From Eubacteriales bacterium (GTDB taxonomy: Bacteria > Bacillota > Clostridia > Christensenellales > CAG-138): DNA of 6,018 nucleotides. Position numbers and translations under genes: made by a program. Below the pieces are notes generated by a model that saw only the letters and a list, made by a program, of their open reading frames with translations, did no database searches and had not been told where the DNA came from. The stretch is taken from positions 1-6,018 of the forward strand of contig JAQVML010000103.1 in NCBI GenBank assembly GCA_028703645.1, read 5' to 3'. Positions 1-5,062 of the stretch are shown here, piece by piece (the stretch's first letter is position 1; each line of letters begins with the position of its first letter).

Positions 1-463
1 CGGAAAGCACATCGGAAAAGAGGTGGACTTCCCGCCTGACCTCGGCCTCATCATTGAGACACCGGGTTTTCTTCCGCAGATGAGCGGGGCAAAGAATCTC
101 GAAATACTAGCTTCTCTCAATCGCAAGATTGGGTTGAAAGAAATCGCCGCGTCCATCCGACGTGTCGGTCTCGATCCAATGATGAAGAAGCCCGTTGCCA
201 AGTACAGCCTCGGCATGCGACAGCGGCTGGGCATCGCGCAGGCGATCATGGAAAATCCCGCATTGCTTATTTTGGACGAACCGATGAATGGATTAGACAA
301 GAACGGTGTACTTGAAATGCGGACATTGATCAAAGAGCTGCGATCGGAAGGGAAGACGATTTTACTTGCCAGCCATAATCAAGGCGACATTGAAGAGCTT
401 TGCGACACCGTGTGTGAAATGGATGCTGGCGTATTAACCGTGATAAGGGGGAGTGAAAGATGA
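1..463 (+). CDS. ABC transporter ATP-binding protein, BcrA-like (5' end missing)
   Basis: This is the C-terminal two-thirds of an ABC ATPase. The frame is open from base 2, so the true start and the Walker A (P-loop) lie left of the window. What remains is in canonical order: a Q-loop region (IIETPGFLPQMSG, with Glu where Gln is often found, as in BcrA-type ATPases), the signature YSLGMRQRLGIAQAI, Walker B LLILDEP, D-loop MNGLD, and H-loop LLASHN with its switch His. By family knowledge it would hydrolyse ATP in the cytoplasm to power a membrane permease; BcrA-type proteins usually pair with ABC-2 permeases for lipid or peptide export or resistance. Substrate cannot be told. Its TGA stop overlaps the ATG of the next gene (ATGA, 460-463), so the two are probably translationally coupled. 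No permease gene is visible; it may lie upstream. The family assignment is firm, the subfamily less so. Confidence 0.93.
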   Translation, partial: GKHIGKEVDFPPDLGLIIETPGFLPQMSGAKNLEILASLNRKIGLKEIAASIRRVGLDPMMKKPVAKYSLGMRQRLGIAQAIMENPALLILDEPMNGLDKNGVLEMRTLIKELRSEGKTILLASHNQGDIEELCDTVCEMDAGVLTVIRGSER

Positions 464-1911
464 AGCGGATTTGCTTAGGACTAATTCTGTTATTATGCTC
501 AATCATGCCAGTATATGCGTTGGCTGAAACGACGGATACACCTTTCCCTGACACGCCCACGCCGACAGCAGCAACGGCCACGGCAGAATCTACGCCTACA
601 CCATCGGCCAAGGCGACAACATCGTCAACTGCTAAAGCAGCGCAACTCGCAGTCGATAGTACCACTCTGTATCCAGGGATGGATAAAACCTATGCGCAGG
701 GGTATGTTCCAACTGTGGCGAACGGGAAGGTGACAATCGTTCTTCCTTTACGCGGTGGAACCTTGACGAACGAAGTAAACCTGACCGTTGATTTGGGAAC
801 GACTACCGACAATCCCTTCCAAATTGGCAATTACAGCCAAACGGTTCATGGGACAAGCAATCTTTATGTATTCACACTGGAAATTGCATTGGCAGTGGAT
901 CGATACAATGGCTCCTATCCTGTGAAGTTAAAGACAGATTATATAGATACAAACGGAGAAAATGCAGAGCAGGAATTTACCGTTTACGTGACCATCACAG
1001 ACGGAAAGACGAAGGATACCCCAACCGATTCAGGCTCGAGTGGCGGCAGTAGTTATGTTCCCACGGCGGACGCCCCTGAACTATACGTTGAAAGCTGCGA
1101 TATATCCCCAGATAGTGTGGGCGGCGACGAAACCTTTACCGTTCATGTCGTGGTGAAAAACATCGGCAACAAAACGGCCTATGCTTCAAAATTACTTTAT
1201 GGTTGCGAAGAGACAGACATTACAGCAGTCGATTCCAACAACGCAATCCTGCTGGAGACGATCAAGAAAGGAGGAACAGTTGAAGCAGACTTCAAGATGA
1301 GAACTGATCGGGATGCTTTGGCAGGGAACCGCCAATTCTTTATCACGCTGAGCTTTTCCGCACGAACCGGCGGCGTTTATACGATCACGCGGAATTTTAT
1401 CATCAATGTGGTTCAGCCGGCTAGAATAACTTTCGATCCGGTGTCGCTGCCAAAGGAAATCGCCGCGGGAGAAACGGTTACGCTACCTGCCAATGTATTC
1501 AACACGGGAAGGAGCGTTGTTAGAAATGTTACCGTATCGCTTGAAGGTGCAGGTTTATTCCCGTCATCTAGTGTTTTCCTGGGTGACATTGAACCTGGTG
1601 AAGGGAAAACGGGGGAAATGAAAGTGTTTATCGGAAAGATCTCCATGACCGAAGGCTATACGGATGATTATGGTGCGACCACCGGTACCTATACGGTTTC
1701 TTATCAAGATAGCGCGGGCGAACATAAAACAGAAACGCTGGAACTAAAGACGGAAATCAAACAGCCGGTTATTTCAACACCCGACCCAACATTGCAACAG
1801 GCACAAAGCCAATGGTGGATTACCGCGCTCGTGGGTTTTGCGATCATCGCGGTGATTGTTACGCTGACTGTTGTGTCGAAACTTGTGAGGGAGTTGAAAA
1901 TGAGGAACTAG
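460..1911 (+). CDS. Secreted CARDB/COG1361-like multi-domain protein with C-terminal membrane anchor
   Basis: The 483-residue product has a signal peptide (residues 1-22: KR, a Leu-rich core, then a likely cut after ALA), a Thr/Pro/Ala-rich linker (about 24-60), a first beta-rich module (about 64-181), a Ser/Gly linker (185-203), a CARDB-like module (about 207-318; ELYVESCDISPDSV then VHVVVKNIGNKTA) and a third Ig-like module (about 322-435; ITFDPVSLP, NVFNTGRSVVRNVTV). A transmembrane helix (about 452-473) and a basic tail KLVRELKMRN end the protein. It should therefore sit outside the cell, anchored by its C-terminus. The start at 460 follows a purine-rich ribosome site (AAGGGGGAG) and overlaps the ATPase stop. 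COG1361-type proteins are often encoded with ABC transporters, where they are thought to be extracellular accessory subunits; that role is inferred here from coupling. It has no catalytic motif that I recognise. An adhesin-like or S-layer-like role is the alternative. Confidence 0.85.
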   Translation: MKRICLGLILLLCSIMPVYALAETTDTPFPDTPTPTAATATAESTPTPSAKATTSSTAKAAQLAVDSTTLYPGMDKTYAQGYVPTVANGKVTIVLPLRGGTLTNEVNLTVDLGTTTDNPFQIGNYSQTVHGTSNLYVFTLEIALAVDRYNGSYPVKLKTDYIDTNGENAEQEFTVYVTITDGKTKDTPTDSGSSGGSSYVPTADAPELYVESCDISPDSVGGDETFTVHVVVKNIGNKTAYASKLLYGCEETDITAVDSNNAILLETIKKGGTVEADFKMRTDRDALAGNRQFFITLSFSARTGGVYTITRNFIINVVQPARITFDPVSLPKEIAAGETVTLPANVFNTGRSVVRNVTVSLEGAGLFPSSSVFLGDIEPGEGKTGEMKVFIGKISMTEGYTDDYGATTGTYTVSYQDSAGEHKTETLELKTEIKQPVISTPDPTLQQAQSQWWITALVGFAIIAVIVTLTVVSKLVRELKMRN

Positions 1912-1952
1912 AAAGTGACCTGTCCTATAGCATTCTATCGGTAATATAGGCG

Positions 1953-2054
1953 ATGAATGAGGATTCCGTGAGAAATTCTTTGAATTCAGGAGAAATCAAA
2001 AAGCCGGCATTTTATGATACGTTCGCAGGATTCACTTTAGCGTTCGGCAGATGA
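1953..2054 (+). pseudogene. Short open fragment, possible gene remnant
   Basis: A 33-codon frame starts with ATG at 1953 and ends with TGA, followed closely by further stops in the same frame (TAG TAG). It contains the hydrophobic-aromatic stretch KKPAFYDTFAGFTLAFG, which could be the edge of a membrane protein. There is only a weak ribosome site upstream. It lies 41 bases after the anchored envelope protein, where an ABC-transporter permease might be expected, so it may be the decayed start of such a gene. That is inference only; I do not recognise the peptide, and it may be chance. Confidence 0.2.
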
Positions 2055-2074
2055 TGGTAGTAGAAGGGGCGGCT

Positions 2075-2343
2075 ATGGAGCACATACCGTCAGCCCGGAA
2101 GAATACCAAGCGATCTGTCACGCTTATGATCGTTCGCGATGCGCTGATGTTTTTGATTGTCTACTGACGTTCGCGTTGATCTATGTGATTTTCCCGCAGT
2201 TGTTCAGCAGTGACGTGGGCGGCGGATCGGCCATGACGGTGAGCGACGACGCCCTTTCTAAGACCGAAGGCGCTTCAGCGACGGAGCCATCGCTTTTTCC
2301 GGCACCTCGCCCATCTGGAATGCAGTCATACTTTAAAAACTGA
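2075..2343 (+). pseudogene. Frameshifted membrane-protein fragment
   Basis: An ATG at 2075 has a good ribosome site (AAGGGG, five bases upstream) and opens a frame of 30 codons: a basic N-terminus (ARKNTKRS) followed by a hydrophobic run ending LMFLIVY at a TGA (2165-2167). The adjacent frame picks up exactly there with LTFALIYVIFPQLF and stays open to TGA at 2341-2343. Restoring one base near 2164 would join both parts into one protein of about 90 residues. It would have a basic cytoplasmic start, one long transmembrane helix and a Ser/Gly/Asp-rich outer segment (SSDVGGGSAM). That layout fits a type II signal-anchor protein cut short after its anchor. I do not recognise the family. Either one base was lost in the genome or there is an assembly error, and the extracellular domain appears missing as well. 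Confidence 0.4.
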
Positions 2344-2445
2344 TCCGCCATTTTCTTATTCGGCTTTCGCGTAAAAACCCTATGGTTTATTTTACCGTAG
2401 ATTTAGCGCTTGTCCGTTTTTAGTGTAACACTACAGACGGGAACC
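2344..2445. other. AT-richer spacer with a small palindrome
   Basis: No gene is visible here. The only structure of note is AGTGT-A-ACACT (2422-2432), an 11-base palindrome of the size of a half-operator or a very short hairpin. A weaker imperfect inverted repeat surrounds CCCTATGG (about 2373-2396), without a clean T-tract for a terminator. Confidence 0.3.
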
Positions 2446-2475
2446 TTTGTTTTTGGCTTCCCCTGCTGGACTCGA
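2446..2475 (-). repeat. Partial copy of the tRNA-Asn 3' end (direct repeat, left copy)
   Basis: These 30 bases match 2799-2828 at 29 positions (one T for C). On the minus strand they read as the end of the T loop, the 3' half of the T stem, most of the acceptor 3' strand, GCCA and seven A/C-rich flanking bases of the real tRNA-Asn. The likeness fades beyond 2475: GCGACAC and GCGG can still be lined up, but the T stem has a mismatch and the T loop is two bases too long, and there is no D arm or 5' acceptor strand. It is therefore not a working tRNA. Both an attachment-site duplication and a degenerate duplicated tRNA are possible. Confidence 0.75.
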
Positions 2476-2623
2476 TACCCGGCGACACGCGGCCTGCGCG
2501 CATGGACGTTTCGTGTTGCCGCTGAAGCGTCGGTCTAAAACGCCCGCGCTGGGCTTGCTCCCAATGTCACCTGCGGCGACAGAGTGGTACTCAGGACCGC
2601 CATGAATGCCGACCCGCTCACGC

Positions 2624-2652
2624 CAGAAAATGATCCACAGGATCATTTTCTG
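2624..2652. repeat. Perfect 13-bp inverted repeat with 3-base loop
   Basis: CAGAAAATGATCC, loop ACA, then GGATCATTTTCTG. The pairing can be extended by ACG (2620-2622) and CGT (2653-2655) around one bulged C, giving 16 pairs. No T-tract follows directly on either strand, so it is not a typical intrinsic terminator. It could be a REP/MITE-like palindrome, a protein-binding site, or a structured RNA element. Confidence 0.85.
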
Positions 2653-2670
2653 CGTTGCACTGGCGTTCGC

Positions 2671-2693
2671 CTCACTGAATCCCGCACAGTGAG
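2671..2693. repeat. 7-bp inverted repeat next to the large palindrome
   Basis: CTCACTG (2671-2677) and CAGTGAG (2687-2693) pair perfectly around a nine-base loop; CG pairs can be added on the outside with a bulged C. It lies 18 bases from the larger palindrome, so the two hairpins may belong to one element. Confidence 0.55.
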
Positions 2694-2763
2694 CGCTCGG
2701 CTCCGCAATAAATAACAGTATATATGCGTCAAAAAAACAATCTCGATGGTTTTAGCCTATAAG

Positions 2764-2802
2764 AAAGCAAAAACAAAATGGGCACCGGATGGCACCCATT
2801 TG
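2764..2802 (-). terminator. Intrinsic terminator of the tRNA-Asn gene
   Basis: On the minus strand, just after the CCA end, the RNA can form CAAAUGGGUGCC, loop AUCC, GGUGCCCAUUUUG (one bulged U), followed by UUUUU (2769-2773). The stem includes U-G and G-U wobble pairs in the middle. On the plus strand these become A-C and C-A mismatches, so the hairpin should work mainly for the tRNA transcript. Confidence 0.8.
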
Positions 2803-2828
2803 TTTTTGGCTCCCCCTGCTGGACTCGA
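2799..2828 (-). repeat. tRNA-Asn 3' end (direct repeat, right copy)
   Basis: This is the copy inside the functional tRNA gene: the T loop end, T stem 3' half, acceptor 3' strand, GCCA, and eight bases into the terminator stem. Its partner lies at 2446-2475, 353 bases to the left, with 29 of 30 bases identical. Confidence 0.75.
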
Positions 2829-2882
2829 ACCAGCGACACTGCGGTTAACAGCCGCATGCTCTACCAACTGAGCTAAGGAGGA
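2807..2882 (-). tRNA. trnN: tRNA-Asn (anticodon GUU)
   Basis: The 76-base gene folds into a full cloverleaf: a 7-bp acceptor stem (TCCTCCT with AGGGGGA, one T-G wobble), D arm GCTC/GAGC with loop AGTTGGTA, anticodon stem TGCGG/CCGCA with loop CTGTTAA, five-base variable loop, and T arm GCTGG/CCAGC with loop TTCGAGT. The anticodon GTT lies at tRNA positions 34-36 (window 2847-2849), so it reads AAC and AAU. Discriminator G and CCA are encoded. It stands alone, transcribed opposite to the flanking protein genes, with its own promoter and terminator. Confidence 0.97.
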
Positions 2883-2895
2883 ACGTTACTCGGAG

Positions 2896-2924
2896 ATTTT
2901 ACATGAATTCGTGGCCACTTGCAA
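2896..2924 (-). promoter_or_regulatory. Promoter of tRNA-Asn
   Basis: On the minus strand there is TTGCAA (-35, 2919-2924), a 17-base spacer and TAAAAT (-10, 2896-2901). The tRNA 5' end is 13 bases past the -10 box, which fits a short leader removed by RNase P. Both boxes are close to the housekeeping sigma consensus. Confidence 0.75.
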
Positions 2925-3005
2925 TGAACACGGCGAGCGGTGAGCGGCGGTTATTGTAAAATATGATATGAAATCTCGCGATATCTTGAAATTGCTCGTC
3001 TTTGA

Positions 3006-3034
3006 TTGACGTTTTAAAGTTCGCTTACTATAAT
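3006..3034 (+). promoter_or_regulatory. Strong sigma-A/sigma-70-type promoter of the bPH-decarboxylase-holB operon
   Basis: TTGACG (3006-3011), a 17-base spacer and a perfect TATAAT (3029-3034). Expected transcription start is about six or seven bases further on, near 3041, which is also the A of the first plausible ATG of the next gene. The TTG that could extend the reading frame upstream (3002) lies before the -35 box and so is not in the transcript from this promoter. Confidence 0.8.
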
Positions 3035-3040
3035 ATGAAC

Positions 3041-3595
3041 ATGGATGAAAACGCCGTAATCACCCTTGTTGCAATGGAGACAGCATCCCCAAAGCGGAGA
3101 ATGAAACGCTCTGCCGGAGCGGTTTATGCCGCGCTGATCATATTGATCATCGGATGTATTTCGGCGGGCAACCTGCTTTACGAACGGTTTTCCATTCCGC
3201 GACACATAACACAACCAATATTGTACGCGATGATTGCGTTCGCTGGCTACTATATCTACCGACGACACTATCTGCGCTACCGTTATACGCTGACCCGCGA
3301 TATGCTCGCCATTGAGCAGATCGGCGGCAAAGAAGAGCGAATCCTCGCGGTCATCAACTTAAGACACATCCAACAAATCCAGCGTAACAAAAATGAGCGT
3401 AGCAGGAATGCCAAAATCGTTCGCGCATCGCTGCAGCCGAATCGGGACGCAACCCGGATTCTGGCAGTTATAGACGGAAATGAAACCCAATTCGAGATCA
3501 GCGCGAGCGAGGAGTTCCTCGCAAAACTGAATGAGCAGTGGAATATCGCGCGGACGACACCGACAGACGAACAAGCGACATTACGGCACATTTGA
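3041..3595 (+). CDS. Two-helix membrane protein with a bacterial PH-like domain
   Basis: I call the start at ATG 3041, giving 184 residues. The frame is open further left to a TTG at 3002, but the promoter boxes occupy that stretch. Two hydrophobic helices (about residues 26-44, AALIILIIGCISAG, and 57-73, QPILYAMIAFAGYYIY) form a hairpin. They are followed by a cytoplasmic domain with the pattern RYTLTRDMLAIEQIGG, then EERILAVINLRHIQQI and a final ETQFEISASEEFLAKLNEQW. This resembles the bPH2 (DUF304-like) beta-sandwich found after paired helices in many Firmicutes; that family has no known enzyme activity and the role here is unknown. There is no ribosome site in front of ATG 3041, and the promoter predicts a leaderless mRNA. 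ATG 3074 (no ribosome site) and 3101 (GGAG too close) are weaker alternatives. The decarboxylase starts 27 bases after its stop, so both are likely in one operon. Confidence 0.8.
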   Translation: MDENAVITLVAMETASPKRRMKRSAGAVYAALIILIIGCISAGNLLYERFSIPRHITQPILYAMIAFAGYYIYRRHYLRYRYTLTRDMLAIEQIGGKEERILAVINLRHIQQIQRNKNERSRNAKIVRASLQPNRDATRILAVIDGNETQFEISASEEFLAKLNEQWNIARTTPTDEQATLRHI

Positions 3596-3622
3596 CGCGA
3601 AGAAAGAACACGACAACGGAAC

Positions 3623-5032
3623 ATGGATAAACGCCCGACAACGATAAACGAATCATTACAGGAAACACTCGGCACATATGCGCGAGAGAATTCTGCGCGG
3701 TTTCATATGCCCGGACACAAGGGAAGGGGACTTGCCGGCTTTTGGCGGGATGAGCTTCAACTCTGGGACGTGACCGAGCTGAGCAACACCGATAATCTGC
3801 ACGCGCCGCAGGGAGCGATTGCACAAGCGCAAGACAGTATGGCACAGGCATATGGCGCAAAGTCTTCTTTTTTTGTCGTGAACGGCGGGACAAACGCCGT
3901 GCAGGCGATGATACTCGTGCTGGAGGAAGAAGACAAGCTGCTGCTTGCGCGGGATTGCCATCGCTCGGCGGTGAGCGGCGCTGCGCTGCGCGGGATTGAG
4001 ACCTGCTACATTTCCCCAAGATATGACGAAGCGCGCGGATTGCTGGGAATGGTGACGCCGGAAGACCTCGACCAGGCGCTGACGCAAACGAACGCCACGG
4101 CGGTACTCATCACCACGCCGAACGCATACGGACTTTGCGCGGACGTTGCCGGCCTCGCGGAGGCGGCGCATCGGCACGGCGCACTGTTGATGATAGACAG
4201 CGCACACGGCGCGCACTACCCGTTTTCGGATGCGTTGCCGCGTTCTCTCGGCGGATATGCGGATCTATTTGTACACTCGCAACATAAGACGATGGACGCG
4301 CTGACACAGGCCGCCAGCTTGCATCTTGGCGAGTGCCGTATTTCGCCGGAGCGCTTGCGCCGCGCGCTCGCCATGACCGAGACGACGAGTCCTTCGTATC
4401 TACTGATGGCGTCGCTCGACTGGTCGGTCTATATGGCGCGACGGAGGGATTGGACGGGACAGGTTTCGCGCTGCATCAAGCTGGAAGAGCAGATCGAGGC
4501 GATCGACGGGTTTCGGGTATTTCATGAACGGATCGGTATCGGCGTTTTTGAGCGCGACCGAACGCGAATTGTTGTTGACGTAACGCAAAGAGGCTATACT
4601 GGTTATGAAGCGCAGGCGATTCTGGAAGAAAACAATATCTATCTAGAGATGGCGGACGCGCGGCGACTGGTTTTGATCACCACACCAAACGACGAACCGA
4701 TATGGTATGAGCAATTGTTAAACGCGCTTGCGAACTTGCCCAAACGCAGGCCTCGAAAGACGTCCATCCGCGGCGAAGAGATCCGCTTTGCGGCAAACGA
4801 GCAAAAAATGCGTATCCGCGAGGCGACATTTGCAAAGACGCAGACGATACCGCTCAATAGTGCGAAAGGACGCGTTGCAGCAGAGCCCATCGGCATCTAT
4901 CCGCCGGGGATCGCTCTGGTTATGCCGGGCGAAGTGATTGATCAACGCGCGATCGATTACCTAATGTTGCAACAACAGGCGGGTGGCGCGCTCTTTGGCG
5001 AATATGACGGAAACGTATTCGTCGTAGAATAA
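3623..5032 (+). CDS. PLP-dependent Orn/Lys/Arg decarboxylase, YaaO-like
   Basis: The 469-residue protein is a full-length short-form member of the fold-type I Orn/Lys/Arg decarboxylases. It would use pyridoxal phosphate to remove CO2 from a basic amino acid and make a polyamine or its precursor in the cytoplasm. Visible landmarks are FHMPGHKGRG (27-36), the cofactor-phosphate region VVNGGTNAVQAM (86 on), DSAHGAH (192-198, Asp for the pyridine nitrogen and His stacking) and VHSQHKT with the PLP lysine K222. The C-terminal signature YPPGIALVMPGE lies at 426-437. Ser193 replaces the Glu often seen in DEAHGAH. The choice between arginine, lysine and ornithine cannot be made by eye. ATG 3623 is the only start between the in-frame stop of the upstream gene and the first motif; its ribosome site is weak, which suggests coupling to the upstream gene. 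holB follows after 30 bases. In Bacillus subtilis yaaO lies near holB with tmk between; here tmk is absent. Confidence 0.93.
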   Translation: MDKRPTTINESLQETLGTYARENSARFHMPGHKGRGLAGFWRDELQLWDVTELSNTDNLHAPQGAIAQAQDSMAQAYGAKSSFFVVNGGTNAVQAMILVLEEEDKLLLARDCHRSAVSGAALRGIETCYISPRYDEARGLLGMVTPEDLDQALTQTNATAVLITTPNAYGLCADVAGLAEAAHRHGALLMIDSAHGAHYPFSDALPRSLGGYADLFVHSQHKTMDALTQAASLHLGECRISPERLRRALAMTETTSPSYLLMASLDWSVYMARRRDWTGQVSRCIKLEEQIEAIDGFRVFHERIGIGVFERDRTRIVVDVTQRGYTGYEAQAILEENNIYLEMADARRLVLITTPNDEPIWYEQLLNALANLPKRRPRKTSIRGEEIRFAANEQKMRIREATFAKTQTIPLNSAKGRVAAEPIGIYPPGIALVMPGEVIDQRAIDYLMLQQQAGGALFGEYDGNVFVVE

Positions 5033-5062
5033 GGAAGCAAGAAAACGAACTTGAGGATGATC

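Larger units (their letters stand above)
2434..2751 (-). other. Repeat-like block with a 106-codon open minus frame, probably not a gene
   Basis: The minus strand is open from a TAA at 2752-2754 to a TAG at 2431-2433. An ATG at 2646 would give 71 residues, but it lies inside a perfect palindrome and has no ribosome site. Its peptide start (MILWIIFWRERVG) is simply the palindrome translated, and its end (SSPAGEAKNKG) is the translated tRNA-end copy. This argues that the frame is a by-product of a structured or repeated DNA element and not a protein gene. The block contains two inverted repeats (2624-2652 and 2671-2693) and the tRNA-end copy. Confidence 0.35.

Noticed and set aside
330..665. 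111-codon minus-strand open frame over the ATPase/accessory gene junction
   Set aside because: It is antisense to two well-supported genes, has a repetitive Ala/Val-rich product that mirrors the Thr/Pro linker, and no ribosome site.
1924..1950. CCTATA...TATAGG inverted repeat as a terminator of the transporter operon
   Set aside because: Only six A/T-rich pairs around a 15-base loop and no T-tract downstream.
2373..2396. Imperfect inverted repeat around CCCTATGG as a terminator
   Set aside because: The stem has a bulge and mismatches and lacks a clean T-run; too weak to call.
2446..2520. A second functional tRNA on the minus strand
   Set aside because: Only the 3' end is preserved; the T stem has a mismatch, the T loop is too long, and no D arm or 5' acceptor strand can be found.
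2400..2760. CRISPR array
   Set aside because: Only two copies of a 30-bp repeat over 350 bp, one of which is part of a tRNA gene; there is no regular spacing.
3002..3040. TTG at 3002 as start of the bPH-domain gene
   Set aside because: It lies upstream of the -35 box of a near-consensus promoter, so it would not be in the transcript from that promoter, and it lacks a ribosome site.
3498..4216. Long minus-strand open frames (173 and 186 codons) over the decarboxylase gene
   Set aside because: They lie opposite a clear decarboxylase with all catalytic motifs; their products are Arg/Ser/Cys-rich with no recognisable domain, typical of antisense shadows in GC-richer DNA.
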